This document shows, piece after piece, positions 40,397 through 51,930 of a stretch of 64,000 nt of DNA (positions within the stretch are counted from its first letter, which is position 1; the number at the start of each line of letters is the position of its first letter). This DNA is from Pseudomonas chlororaphis subsp. chlororaphis (GTDB lineage: Bacteria > Pseudomonadota > Gammaproteobacteria > Pseudomonadales > Pseudomonadaceae). Where the stretch lies: positions 5,084,001-5,148,000 of the forward strand of contig NZ_CP027712.1 in assembly GCF_003945765.1 (NCBI RefSeq), in the 5' to 3' direction. The notes below the pieces were generated by a model. That model was not told where the DNA came from. It saw nothing but the letters and a program-made list of their open reading frames with translations, and made no database searches. The translations under genes were made by a program, and so were the position numbers.

Positions 40397-41395
40397 ATGC
40401 GCGAACGCACCATCGCCAGTCATTTCGCCCGCGCCGCCCTGGGCGGGGCGCGCCGGCGGGGCTACGACTATTCGGAGCTGCTGCAGACCCTGGGCATCAG
40501 CCTCGAACTGCTCAACGAACCCAAGGCCCGTATCGCCCCCGAGCAGTTCGCCAGCCTGCTGCAACAGCTCTGGCAAGTCCTGGACGACGAGTACCTGGGG
40601 TTTGGCGACGGCCCGAGCAAGCGCGGCACCTTCGCCATGATGTGCCACGCCCTGATCCACTGCAGCAACCTGGAAAAGGCCCTGCAGCGCGGCCTGCTGT
40701 TCTATAGCCTGTTCCCCCAGGCACCGCGGCTGAGCCTGACGCGCGAAGGGGACATGACCCGCCTGAGCCTGGACGACGCCGCGCTGTGGGACCCGGACCA
40801 CTTTCTCAGCGAGAGCCTGCTGGTGATCTGGCATCGCCTCGGCAGTTGGTTGATCGGCCAGCGCATCCGCCTCGAGCAGGCCTGTTTCAGCTACCCGAAA
40901 CCCGAGCACGGCAACGAATACGACCTGCTGTTCCCCTGCCCCCTGGTGTTTTCCCGCGACTGCAGCAGCCTGCTGTTCCACAGCCGCTACCTGAGCATGC
41001 CGCTGCTGCAGGACGAACGAACCCTCAAGCACTTTCTCGAGCGCTCCCCCGCCGACCTGCTGGCCCGCCCGGACGACGGCGACAGCCTGAGCAGCCAACT
41101 GCGCCGCCTGCTCAGCCGCGACAGCAACCATTGGCCGGACTTGGAAAGCATCGCCCAGCACCTGCACATCAGCCCACAGACCCTGCGCCGGCACTTGCGC
41201 GAAGAAGGTACGAGTTTTCAGGAATTGAAGGATCAGTTGCGGCGCGATATCGCCATCTACCACCTGCGTCGGGCCGACCTGTCGTTGCAACAGATCGCCG
41301 AGCAGACCGGCTTTTCCGAGCCATCGGCCTTTCACCGCGCGTTCAAGAAGTGGACCGGGCTGACCCCGGGCGCCTACCGCGCCCAGGAAACCTGA
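40397..41395 (+). CDS. AraC family transcriptional regulator
   Basis: The 332-residue protein has an N-terminal arabinose-binding-like domain of the OruR/ArgR type (about residues 15-200, with KRGTFAMMCHALIHCSNLEKAL) and a C-terminal AraC helix-turn-helix domain (LESIAQHLHISPQTLRRHLREEGTSFQELKDQLRRDIAIYHLR, LQQIAEQTGFSEPSAFHRAFKKWTG). Start codons at 40379 and 40397 are both possible; 40397 was taken because GGACGGA precedes it. It is divergent from dctA and shares its control region, and converges on phoQ. The effector is unknown. Confidence 0.9.
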   Translation: MRERTIASHFARAALGGARRRGYDYSELLQTLGISLELLNEPKARIAPEQFASLLQQLWQVLDDEYLGFGDGPSKRGTFAMMCHALIHCSNLEKALQRGLLFYSLFPQAPRLSLTREGDMTRLSLDDAALWDPDHFLSESLLVIWHRLGSWLIGQRIRLEQACFSYPKPEHGNEYDLLFPCPLVFSRDCSSLLFHSRYLSMPLLQDERTLKHFLERSPADLLARPDDGDSLSSQLRRLLSRDSNHWPDLESIAQHLHISPQTLRRHLREEGTSFQELKDQLRRDIAIYHLRRADLSLQQIAEQTGFSEPSAFHRAFKKWTGLTPGAYRAQET

Positions 41396-41404
41396 GCGCG
41401 CCGA

Positions 41405-42751
41405 TCAAATCGCCGGGAAGTGAATGCGGAACGCCGCCCCGCCCAAGGTGGAATCGCCAAGGGTCAGTTGCGCGCCGTAGCTGTCGATGATGTCCTTGAC
41501 CACCGCCAGGCCGATCCCCTGCCCCGGATGCTGGCGATCCAGCCGTTCGCCGCGCTGGAGAATCCGCGCCCGCTGGTCCGGCGGCACGCCCGGCCCATCG
41601 TCCTCGACACACAACTGCGCGCCGTGGAGGTCTTGGCGGACACTGATGCGCACCTCGCTCAGGCACAGGCGGTAGGCGTTCTCCAGCAGGTTGCCCAGCA
41701 ATTCGAGCAAGGCTCCATGCTCGATCGGCACATAGCAGCGCTCCGGCAGATCGAACGAGACCCGCACCTGTTTGTCGCGATAGACCTTGTCGAGGGTGTC
41801 GCACAGGCTTTTCAGCACCGGGCGCAAGCGCACCTGGTGGCGCACCAGGCCGCTCTTGCGCAGGCTGGCGCGCTGCAGCTGGTAGCTGATCTGCTGGCTC
41901 ATGCGTTCGATCTGGGTCTGCAGCACCCAGGCCTGTTCGCGGTCTTGAGGACGCAGGGCCATGTCCTCGCTGACCCCTTGCAACACCGTCAGCGGGGTCT
42001 TCAGGCTGTGGGCCAGGTCATCCAGGGAATCGCGATAACGGCTGCGTTGCTCGCGCTCGCTGTGCAGCAGGCGGTTCAACGAGCCGGTCAGGCGCAACAG
42101 TTCGCGTGGATGTTCTTCGCTGAGGCTTTGCCGGGTGCCACTCTCGATTTCGTCCAGCTCCTGGCTCAGCCGGCGCAATGCCTGCAAGCCCCAGGTCAGG
42201 CCGAGCCAGAGCAGCGCCAGGAGCACCAGCAACGCAGCGCCGAACCCGAGGTAGAGGTTTTCCCGCACTCCTTCCAGGGTCAGCTGGTACTCACGCACCG
42301 GCTGCAAGGCGACGATGCTGAACGCCGCGCTTTTACCGCCCAGCAGCTTGACCTCGACGTCGTAGACGAAAAACTCCTGGCCGTTGACCTCACGGATACG
42401 CGCGAACTCGTTGCCGCGCCCGTCATACCGTGGCTTGTAGTTGATGTTCTCTTCCTGGGTCGCCTTGGAGCGCCAGACCAGCCGCCCCTCCCGGTCGTAG
42501 ATGTAACCCAGGAGACGGCTGTCGGTCAGGTTGAAGCGCTCGTCCGGCAGTTGCGCCGGCATTTGCAGGTGATTGTTCTCGACCCGGGCCGCCGAGATCA
42601 GCGTGGTCACGTCGGAGGCCAGGCGCTGCTCGATGGAATCCTGCAGCGCCAGGCTGAACGCGCCTTGCATGGCCGGCAACAACGCCAGCATGAACAGCAC
42701 CGCCAGCGTCGTGGCCGCCAGCATCAGGCGCAGGCGTAACGATCGGATCAT
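41405..42751 (-). CDS. phoQ: Sensor histidine kinase PhoQ
   Basis: The 448-residue kinase senses low divalent cations and cationic peptides and phosphorylates PhoP. An N-terminal membrane segment (LMLAATTLAVLFMLALLPA), a periplasmic domain (residues about 40-165) with acidic stretches, a second membrane segment (LYLGFGAALLVLLALLWLGLTWG), the phospho-acceptor H248 in DDLAHSLKTPLTVLQGV and an HATPase domain (ENAYRLC, VEDDGPGVPPDQ, GIGLAVVKDII) are visible. Its start overlaps the phoP stop by four bases. Confidence 0.95.
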   Translation of the reverse strand: MIRSLRLRLMLAATTLAVLFMLALLPAMQGAFSLALQDSIEQRLASDVTTLISAARVENNHLQMPAQLPDERFNLTDSRLLGYIYDREGRLVWRSKATQEENINYKPRYDGRGNEFARIREVNGQEFFVYDVEVKLLGGKSAAFSIVALQPVREYQLTLEGVRENLYLGFGAALLVLLALLWLGLTWGLQALRRLSQELDEIESGTRQSLSEEHPRELLRLTGSLNRLLHSEREQRSRYRDSLDDLAHSLKTPLTVLQGVSEDMALRPQDREQAWVLQTQIERMSQQISYQLQRASLRKSGLVRHQVRLRPVLKSLCDTLDKVYRDKQVRVSFDLPERCYVPIEHGALLELLGNLLENAYRLCLSEVRISVRQDLHGAQLCVEDDGPGVPPDQRARILQRGERLDRQHPGQGIGLAVVKDIIDSYGAQLTLGDSTLGGAAFRIHFPAI

Positions 42752-43425
42752 CGGCAGCGCTCGTTGAACAGGTAACCCAGGCCACGCACGGTATCGATGG
42801 GCTTGAAGCCCGATGGCCCTTCCAGCTTGCGCCGCAGGCGGCCGACCAGCACCTCGATCACGTTCGGATCGCGCTCGTCATCGTCCGGGTACAGCTGCTC
42901 CATCAGCCGGTCCTTGGCCACCACCTGCTGATGGTGGCGCATGAGGTACTCGAGAATCCGGTACTCATAGGCGGTCAACGCCAGCGGCTGTTCGTCGAGC
43001 GAAGCCTGCTTGCGATTGAGGTCGAGCAGCAGCGGGCCGGCGATGATGGTCGACTGGGTGAACCCGCTGGAGCGACGCAGCAGCGCATTCAGGCGTGCGT
43101 CCAGCTCCTCGAACTGGAAGGGCTTGACCACATAGTCGTCGGCGCCGGCGGCCAGCCCTTCGACCTTGTCCTGCCAGTTGCCGCGTGCCGTCAGGATCAG
43201 GATCGGAAACGCCTTGCCCCGCGAGCGCAGCTGGCGGATCAGGTCCAGCCCGCCCATGCCCGGCAAGCCCAGGTCGATCACCGCCAGATCATGGTTGAAC
43301 TGCTCGGTCTGATACAGCGCCTCCTCGGCATTGGCCACGGACTCGACCACATGGCCGCTGTCCGTGAGGCGGGTTTGCAAGTGATGGCGCAGCAGCGCCT
43401 CATCTTCAACGACGAGCAGTTTCAT
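42748..43425 (-). CDS. phoP: Response regulator PhoP
   Basis: The 225-residue OmpR-family regulator closely resembles P. aeruginosa PhoP. The receiver has D51 in LAVIDLGLPGMGG and the lysine in YVVKPFQFEELDARL; the winged helix includes LTAYEYRILEYLMRHHQQVV and VLVGRLRRKLEG, ending YLFNERCR. In Pseudomonas it controls oprH, pmrAB, lipid A modification and antimicrobial peptide resistance. The start MKLLVVEDEALL at 43425 is certain from the family. It lies between oprH and phoQ in the classical operon order. Confidence 0.97.
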   Translation of the reverse strand: MKLLVVEDEALLRHHLQTRLTDSGHVVESVANAEEALYQTEQFNHDLAVIDLGLPGMGGLDLIRQLRSRGKAFPILILTARGNWQDKVEGLAAGADDYVVKPFQFEELDARLNALLRRSSGFTQSTIIAGPLLLDLNRKQASLDEQPLALTAYEYRILEYLMRHHQQVVAKDRLMEQLYPDDDERDPNVIEVLVGRLRRKLEGPSGFKPIDTVRGLGYLFNERCR

Positions 43426-43543
43426 GCAGCTCTCCCAGGCAAAATTCGACATCTCCAAGGGCGCTCAGGCGCCCTGATCGTATATATGGCAACGCCGGAT
43501 CTTGCCTTGGCAGATCCGGCGCGCTCAGAACCAGGACAATATT

Positions 43544-44146
43544 TTAGAAAGCGTAGTTGGCCGACAGGTAGGTCTGGGCGCTGCTGGTCAGGCTCAGCGA
43601 ACCCTGCTTGCTGCCACTGCGCTCGCTCATCTCGGTGCTGGCATTGCTGCGCAGGTAACGGTAACCCAGTTCGACCGAGGTGTTCTGTGAAACCTGCTGC
43701 AGGACACCGGCCTGCACGCCGACGGCATAACCGATATCGCTGTCGCGGCTGAAGCCTGGGGAATCCTGGGTCAGCTTGGTCAGGCCCGCGGTACCGCCGC
43801 CGAACAGCTTGGTGCTGCTGGTCACCGGCAGGAACACATCGTAGCTGCCGAGCAGGTTTTCCTGGCGCAGTTTAATGCCATTGTGCGAGCCGGAGACATT
43901 GTCGTAGGTGGCGTAGTAGCGGTGCTGGTCATTCTGCTGACCCAGGCGCACGCCCCAGGTGTTGTCCTTGCCGATCACACCGTCGGCGTTCGGGTTGTTC
44001 AGGTTGCTGTTGAGCAGGCTGGACTTCTTGACCTTGTCGCTGGTCTGGCCATAGGTAAGGCTGGCGAAGTTGCTGTCGGCGGCCTGGACGACAGCGCTGG
44101 CGCCGAGAACAGTGAAGGCCAGGATCATCTTCTTGAAAGTAGTCAT
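43544..44146 (-). CDS. oprH: Outer membrane protein OprH
   Basis: The 200-residue eight-stranded beta-barrel binds lipopolysaccharide and stabilises the outer membrane under magnesium limitation. A signal peptide (about 22 residues, ending AVVQA) precedes ADSNFASLTYGQT; the rest alternates beta-strands with polar loops (DNTWGVRLGQQNDQHRYYATYDNVSG, SSVELGYRYLR-like strands) and ends in phenylalanine (YLSANYAF), the outer-membrane C-terminal signature. It is the first gene of oprH-phoP-phoQ, preceded by PhoP-box-like direct repeats. Confidence 0.95.
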   Translation of the reverse strand: MTTFKKMILAFTVLGASAVVQAADSNFASLTYGQTSDKVKKSSLLNSNLNNPNADGVIGKDNTWGVRLGQQNDQHRYYATYDNVSGSHNGIKLRQENLLGSYDVFLPVTSSTKLFGGGTAGLTKLTQDSPGFSRDSDIGYAVGVQAGVLQQVSQNTSVELGYRYLRSNASTEMSERSGSKQGSLSLTSSAQTYLSANYAF

Positions 44147-44188
44147 GGGTGTTTCCTCATTCGCTATGTGTTTTTGGGTACGGGAGCC

Positions 44189-44244
44189 AGACTACCGACC
44201 CCGCCCTGAACTCCCCCTGAACACACTCTGAACCTCGGCTGAAT
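44189..44244 (-). promoter_or_regulatory. PhoP-box-like tandem repeats with -10 of oprH
   Basis: On the minus strand the half-sites ATTCAG, GTTCAG, GTTCAG, GTTCAG start exactly 11 bp apart (plus-strand positions 44239, 44228, 44217, 44206). The 6-N5-6 direct repeat layout is that of PhoP boxes. The last half-site is followed after 11 bp by TAGTCT (44194-44189), a -10 placed as in PhoP class II promoters where the box replaces the -35. The binding protein is inferred. Confidence 0.8.
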
Positions 44245-44290
44245 CAAATCGACTAGGCTGTCTGGCAGTCTTTTAAAAGGAGAACGGACC

Positions 44291-45082
44291 ATGCGCGCGC
44301 TTTTCGCTTGCTTGTTGTTGGCTTTCTGCGGCTTGAGCCAGGCAGCCATCAAGACCCAGGAAATCCCCTACCAGAGCCCCGACGGTACCCGGCTCATCGG
44401 CTACTACGCCTATGACGACGTGTTGAAAGGGCCACGCCCAGGAGTCGTGGTGGTGCATGAATGGTGGGGCCTGAACGACTACGCCAAACGCCGGGCCCGG
44501 GATCTCGCGGCCTTGGGCTACAGCGCCCTGGCCATCGATATGTACGGCGACGGCAAGAACACCGAGCACCCGAAAGACGCCATGGCCTTCATGCAGACCG
44601 CCTCGAAAGACAGTGCCGCCGCCAGCGCGCGCTTCAAGGCCGGGCTCGACCTGCTGAAGAAACAACCACAGACCGACCCGGCCAAGCTGGCCGCGATCGG
44701 CTACTGCTTCGGCGGCAAGGTGGTGCTGGACGCAGCGCGCCAGGGCCTGCCCCTGCTCGGCGTGGTGAGTTTCCATGGCGCCCTGGTCACCAGCACCCCG
44801 GCCACTCCCGGCAGCGTCAAGGCGAAAATCCTGGTGGAGCACGGCGCCCTCGACAGCATGGTCACCGCCGATAACGTCAGCGCCTTCAAGGCAGAAATGG
44901 ACAAGGCCGGCGCCGACTACCGGTTCGTCAACCTCGAGGGCGCCAAGCACAGCTTCAGCAATCCGGATGCCGACCGCATGAGCCACGGCGAACATGGCGG
45001 GCTGGACATCGGCTACAGCAAGGCCGCCGATGAACGCTCATGGGCAGACATGCGAGAGTTCTTCAAAAAGCTGTTCGGCTGA
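44291..45082 (+). CDS. Dienelactone hydrolase family protein (exported)
   Basis: The 263-residue alpha/beta hydrolase has a signal peptide (MRALFACLLLAFCGLSQA, then AIKTQ), so it is probably periplasmic. The family triad is visible: cysteine nucleophile in GYCFGGKVVLDAARQG, aspartate in EHGALDSMVT, histidine in GAKHSFSNP; VVVHEWWGLNDYAKRRARDLA is also typical. The substrate is unknown. It is divergent from oprH, and the PhoP-box-like repeats between them could serve both genes. AAAAGGAGAA precedes the ATG. Confidence 0.92.
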   Translation: MRALFACLLLAFCGLSQAAIKTQEIPYQSPDGTRLIGYYAYDDVLKGPRPGVVVVHEWWGLNDYAKRRARDLAALGYSALAIDMYGDGKNTEHPKDAMAFMQTASKDSAAASARFKAGLDLLKKQPQTDPAKLAAIGYCFGGKVVLDAARQGLPLLGVVSFHGALVTSTPATPGSVKAKILVEHGALDSMVTADNVSAFKAEMDKAGADYRFVNLEGAKHSFSNPDADRMSHGEHGGLDIGYSKAADERSWADMREFFKKLFG

Positions 45083-45176
45083 CCCCGCGTCGACCGCCCC
45101 GAGACTTCAATTCCCGGGGCGGCGGCATCGAGGCCGGTGCTTGCCAGGCTACCCTCCAGCCTTACAACCCGGCAAA

Positions 45177-45911
45177 ATGCCTGGCATGAATCTCATCCCC
45201 ACCCTCCCCGCCTGCTGCACCCCACTCGACGACCAGTGGCCGCTGCCCGACGCCCTGCCGGACGTCGTCCTGCTCGGCACCCATTTCGATGCCTCGCGCC
45301 TGGCCAGCGATGACTTCCAGCTCAGCGCCATCGAGCCGCCCGCGAGCATTCAACGTTCGGTGGCGAAACGGCAGGCCGAGTTTCTCGCCGGGCGTTTCTG
45401 CGCCCGCGCCGCCCTGCAACGCCTGGACGGCCTGGACTGCATTCCGCCGATCGGCGAGGACCGGGCGCCAATCTGGCCGACGCACATCAGCGGCTCGATC
45501 ACCCACAGCACCGGGCGTGCCGCGGCAATTGTCGCGCGCAAGGAGCATTGGCGCGGGCTGGGCATGGACCTGGAGAACCTGCTCAACAGCGAACGGGCGG
45601 AACGCCTGGCGGGGGAAATCCTCATCCCGACCGAAATGCAGCGCATGGCCGCCGCCCCGCGGGAACAACTGGCGCTCTGGGTCACCCTGACCTTTTCGGT
45701 GAAGGAAAGCCTGTTCAAGGCGCTGTACCCGATCGTCCGGCAACGCTTCTATTTCGAACACGCCGAAGTGCTGGAGTGGACGGCCAGCGGCCAGGTTCGC
45801 CTGCGCCTGCTGACCGACCTGTCCAACGAATGGCGCAATGGCAGTGAACTGGATGCGCAATTCGCCCAGCAGGACGGGCAACTGCTGAGCCTGGTCAGCA
45901 TCCGGGCTTGA
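45177..45911 (+). CDS. pcpS: 4'-phosphopantetheinyl transferase (PcpS/EntD type)
   Basis: The 244-residue enzyme transfers phosphopantetheine from CoA onto acyl and peptidyl carrier proteins. It closely resembles P. aeruginosa PcpS, the single enzyme serving both fatty acid and siderophore/polyketide synthesis. Visible motifs are VAKRQAEFLAGRFCARAAL, GEDRAPIWPTHISGSITHS, the Mg-binding GLGMDLENLL, and FSVKESLFKALYPIVRQRFYFEHAEVLEW. ATG 45177 aligns with PcpS; ATG 45186 is an alternative. It is convergent with the sensor kinase gene that follows. Confidence 0.94.
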   Translation: MPGMNLIPTLPACCTPLDDQWPLPDALPDVVLLGTHFDASRLASDDFQLSAIEPPASIQRSVAKRQAEFLAGRFCARAALQRLDGLDCIPPIGEDRAPIWPTHISGSITHSTGRAAAIVARKEHWRGLGMDLENLLNSERAERLAGEILIPTEMQRMAAAPREQLALWVTLTFSVKESLFKALYPIVRQRFYFEHAEVLEWTASGQVRLRLLTDLSNEWRNGSELDAQFAQQDGQLLSLVSIRA

Positions 45912-45938
45912 TGCCCGGACGAACCTGAGCGCAAGCCC

Positions 45939-47549
45939 TCAACCTTTATCCTGATGCCGTGGCCAGCTCAGGCTGAAGCAAGCGCCGCCGAGGGTCTTGC
46001 TCCTGCTGATCAACGCCCGGCCGTCGTGCCAGTGAATGATCCGCCGCACGATCGACAACCCCAGGCCGTGCCCACCCGAAGCGCGGGTACGGCTGTCATC
46101 CAGGCGCAGGAACGGGGTGAAGATCCGCTCCCAGGCGCTTTCCGGAACCCCCGGACCATCGTCCTCGACATCGACCCGGCAACGCATCTGCCCCACCTGG
46201 TAACTGACCAGCACCTGCGACTCGGCGTGGCGCATGGCGTTGCTCACCAGGTTCTGCAACGCCCGATGCAGGTAGCGCGGCTCGGCCTCGACCCAGGCGC
46301 CATCGCAATCCGCCGCGGACAGGCACGAACCACGCTGCACCTTGACCTGCGCCCGCAACGGCGCCAGCTCGCTGATCACCTGGTTGATCAGCGCGTCCAG
46401 GTCGATGCGCTGGAAGTTCAGCGCTGGCGAACCCTGCTCCAGCCGCGCATAGGTGAGCATTTCGTCCACCAGCCGGTCGAGGTCCTGGATATCGTTGTCC
46501 ATGCCCTCCATGTACTTGTCCCGGGCCTGTGGGGTGGTCGCCGAGCCGATCATCTCCAGGCCAAAGCGCAGGCGCGCCACTGGCGTGCGCAACTCATGGG
46601 ACACCGCACGCACCAGCTCGCGCTGGATCGCCAGCAAGCGCTGCAAATGCTCGGCCATGCCGTTGAAGGCCGCCGCCAACCGTCCCACCGAGTCGGCGCC
46701 ACCGGCCGGCACCCGGGCTTCCAGGCTGCCCTTGGCAATACGCGTGGCCGCCGACTCAAGGCCACGCAAGCGTCGCTCCAGCTGGCGTACCAATAAATAG
46801 ACGATCAGGCCGATCAGGCTCAGGCCCAGCACCGCGATCAACACCAGCCATTGCGGCGGGTAGGGATTCATCTGGTACAGCGGGCCGATTTCCAGCACCC
46901 AGGGCGTGCCCACCATCCCTGCGAACACACGGATCGAATCACCGCCCTTGCCCAGCGCCATCACCGTATCGCCCTCGGCAACCCGGCGACGCTGGTCCTC
47001 GTCCATGTCCGCGTCGTCCTGGGTGACCAGGTGCATGTCGAAGCCAAAGCCTTTGTTCTTTTTCAGTGCCGCCAGGCGTTCCGGCTGCTCGGCCACCGGA
47101 AAGCGCACCAGCTCGTCGGCCAGCAGATAGATAGTCGCCCGCGCCAGTTGCTCGCTGATCTGCTGCACTTCACCGGTCAGCAACAATTGCTCAGGTTCGC
47201 TGACCAGACGGTAGACCCGTGCCGCGTAAGGCCCGGTCTGCTCCACCAGGGCCTGGCCGCGCAGCACGCGGTTGCGCTGCCCGAGGTCGAGACCGGTCTG
47301 GGTGAAGGTTTGCAGGGTCAGCGGAATGCCCAACAGGCGCTCCCACACCGCCAGGGCTCGACGGCGCTCGATCTCGCTCATGGGTTGCAGGTTGTCGGCC
47401 ATCAGCGAGAACGTGCCGTGGGCCAGGCGCTCGCGGTATTGCTCGCTGCGCACCTGATTGAGCAGGTGCAGCGCCAGTACGCCCAACAGCGCCACCAGAA
47501 TCAGGGCGGCGCACATGCCGCCGTAGATGCGCAGGAATATGGAGTTCAC
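45939..47549 (-). CDS. Two-component sensor histidine kinase (RstB-like)
   Basis: The 536-residue protein has membrane segments at the N-terminus (IYGGMCAALILVALLGVLALHLL) and near residue 235 (WLVLIAVLGLSLIGLIVYLLV) flanking a periplasmic domain with LYQMNPYPPQ at its end, then HAMP, the phospho-acceptor box AVSHELRTPVARLRFG and an HATPase domain with NAMRHAE, DDGPGVPES and GGHGLGLSIVRR. It overlaps its response-regulator gene by four bases. Location beside nrdA matches the RstAB-like pair of other pseudomonads; the signal is unknown. Confidence 0.93.
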   Translation of the reverse strand: MNSIFLRIYGGMCAALILVALLGVLALHLLNQVRSEQYRERLAHGTFSLMADNLQPMSEIERRRALAVWERLLGIPLTLQTFTQTGLDLGQRNRVLRGQALVEQTGPYAARVYRLVSEPEQLLLTGEVQQISEQLARATIYLLADELVRFPVAEQPERLAALKKNKGFGFDMHLVTQDDADMDEDQRRRVAEGDTVMALGKGGDSIRVFAGMVGTPWVLEIGPLYQMNPYPPQWLVLIAVLGLSLIGLIVYLLVRQLERRLRGLESAATRIAKGSLEARVPAGGADSVGRLAAAFNGMAEHLQRLLAIQRELVRAVSHELRTPVARLRFGLEMIGSATTPQARDKYMEGMDNDIQDLDRLVDEMLTYARLEQGSPALNFQRIDLDALINQVISELAPLRAQVKVQRGSCLSAADCDGAWVEAEPRYLHRALQNLVSNAMRHAESQVLVSYQVGQMRCRVDVEDDGPGVPESAWERIFTPFLRLDDSRTRASGGHGLGLSIVRRIIHWHDGRALISRSKTLGGACFSLSWPRHQDKG

Positions 47550-48271
47550 GGCGACAGGTCGGCAGCGGCTTCAGGGACGAACAGATAACCCTTGCTGCGG
47601 ATGGTCTTGATCAGCCGCGGGTGCTCCGGATCGTCGCCGATTTTCGGACGGATCCGCGAAATGCGCACATCAATGGAGCGGTCCTGGCCGTCATAGCCGA
47701 TGCCGCGCAGGGCGGTGAAGATTTCCTCGCGGGACAGAATGCGCCCGGCGTTGGCCACCAGCAGCCAGAGCAGGTCGAACTCGGCGCTGGTCAACTCGAT
47801 CCCGGCCTCGTGCAGCCAGGCCTCGCGCAAGGCGCTGTCCACCACCAGCGGGCCGAATTGCAGGCGCCGGGATTTCTCCGGCGCGCTGCTTTCCACGGGT
47901 TCGCTGCGCCGCAGCAGGGCCTGGATCCTGGCCAGCAACAGCCGCGGACGGACCGGCTTGCACACGTAATCGTCGGCACCGGTGTCCAGCCCCAGTATCT
48001 GGTCCATGTCGTCGGTGCGCGCGGTCAGCATCAGGATCGGCCCGTCGTAGCGATCGCGGACCTTGCGGCAAATGCTCAGGCCATCCTCGCCGGGCAGCAT
48101 CAGGTCGAGGATCACCAGATCGGGTTGTTCGGCAATGATCCGCGCCGTGGCCAGGGCGCCATTACCTTCGATGGCGACACGCAATCCATTGCTCTGCAGA
48201 TATTCACAGGTCAACTCGGCCAGTCGCTGATCGTCCTCGACGATCAATATCTGCCACGCTTCTTGCTCCAC
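47546..48271 (-). CDS. OmpR-family response regulator (RstA-like)
   Basis: The 241-residue protein has a receiver with D56 (LVILDLMLPGEDG) and the lysine in YVCKPVRPRLLLARI, followed by a winged-helix domain with LTSAEFDLLWLLVANAGRILSREEIF, GYDGQDRSIDVRISRIRPKIGDD and IKTIRSKGYLFVPE, all typical of RstA-type regulators. It heads a two-gene operon with the RstB-like kinase. A 730-base region separates it from the divergent nrdA. Confidence 0.93.
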   Translation of the reverse strand: MEQEAWQILIVEDDQRLAELTCEYLQSNGLRVAIEGNGALATARIIAEQPDLVILDLMLPGEDGLSICRKVRDRYDGPILMLTARTDDMDQILGLDTGADDYVCKPVRPRLLLARIQALLRRSEPVESSAPEKSRRLQFGPLVVDSALREAWLHEAGIELTSAEFDLLWLLVANAGRILSREEIFTALRGIGYDGQDRSIDVRISRIRPKIGDDPEHPRLIKTIRSKGYLFVPEAAADLSP

Positions 48272-48559
48272 GGTGACCTCTGCTTGCCAGATACGGGCTC
48301 AGGAAGAATCCGCCCGTCTTTTTGTAATGTGAGATGGATAAAACAATGTCTGGAAGGCCCGATTGTAGCAACGGCAAAGGCCGTGAACACAAGGCGCTGA
48401 ATGCGCTCGGTAAAGGCGTTTTTTTGTGATAGGGTTCGCGCCCGCAAAAATCCGCCCCGGGCAGTTTTACAGGGTAAAAAACAGTGACAAACGGTAGGAT
48501 CCAGCCCTGCTGCGGCCTGCGTGAGGCTTACCTGCTTCATACACAATTTACGCACAACC

Positions 48560-48568
48560 TTATCCACA
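48560..48568 (+). promoter_or_regulatory. Perfect DnaA box upstream of nrdA
   Basis: TTATCCACA is the canonical high-affinity DnaA box. It lies about 435 bp upstream of the nrdA ATG and 36 bp before the first NrdR-like box. DnaA boxes are known in the E. coli nrdAB promoter, where they tie ribonucleotide reductase to replication initiation, so the placement is meaningful. Confidence 0.75.
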
Positions 48569-48595
48569 GGCTGTACGTTGCAATCACCCCCAAAA

Positions 48596-48642
48596 ACGCA
48601 TTATCTTGTAGCTCGGCCGCAAAAAAACCCTACATCTAGGGT
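48596..48642 (+). promoter_or_regulatory. Pair of NrdR-box-like sites
   Basis: ACGCATTATCTTGTAG (48596-48611) and ACCCTACATCTAGGGT (48627-48642) match 11 and 12 of 16 positions of the NrdR consensus ACACWATATATWGTGT, by my own count. They are 31 bp apart, three helical turns, the spacing usual for NrdR box pairs. The second is a perfect ACCCTA/TAGGGT inverted repeat. They could overlap a -35/-10 pair of the nrdA promoter (TTGTAG and TACATC). NrdR represses ribonucleotide reductase genes. Confidence 0.65.
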
Positions 48643-48954
48643 TTCAGGCCAAAAACCAAACACAAATCAGACAAGAAACTCAAGCGCTTTTCTTGCACTC
48701 GTTTGGTGGAACCAATCGGATTTTCAGAAGCCAAACCGCGCGTGCGGATGGCTGCGGTTTTCCAGCCCACGGCGAGGAAAACGGTACGGGTGTTGCAGTA
48801 CATGACTGTCACCCACCAGGAATACGGTCACGAGCCACTGGCTCGCGACCTATGACTTCGGCATGGAAGCGGCGCCAACAGCCCCCCTTCCTGAACTGTC
48901 CCGAAGTCGTTATGCCCGGCGTGCGCCGGTTGTAGTGCTTCAGGACGGAACGGT

Positions 48955-48973
48955 GGGCACCCAAAGGGTGCCC
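48955..48973 (+). other. Hairpin in the nrdA leader
   Basis: GGGCACCC, AAA and GGGTGCCC form a perfect 8-bp stem, ending 29 bases before the nrdA start codon and about 15 bases before its Shine-Dalgarno GTGGAGA. It is not followed by a T-run, so it is not a terminator; a role in mRNA stability or translation is possible. Confidence 0.5.
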
Positions 48974-49002
48974 AAACAAACATAGAGAACGTGGAGACAC
49001 CC

Positions 49003-51894
<2,892 letters not shown>

Positions 51895-51930
51895 GCTGAG
51901 CCGATAGGCGCCTCCCGGCGCTTATCCGAA

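Larger units (their letters stand above)
48272..49002. other. Long divergent control region between the RstA-like gene and nrdA
   Basis: This is the longest non-coding stretch of the window. The half nearer nrdA carries a DnaA box, two NrdR-like boxes, and a leader hairpin, each listed separately. The part 48272-48540 includes T-rich and A-rich runs and probably the promoter of the RstA-like gene. Short open frames overlap it on both strands, but none has a convincing ribosome binding site or recognised protein. Confidence 0.7.

Noticed and set aside
45094..45122. Terminator after the dienelactone hydrolase gene (CCGCCCCG/CGGGGCGG)
   Set aside because: The stem is good, but the 13-base loop and the absence of a T-run make it a weak terminator candidate; it was left out.
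48991..49002. GTG start at 48991 giving NrdA four extra residues
   Set aside because: The GTGGAGA there is the ribosome binding site of ATG 49003, and the shorter start fits better.
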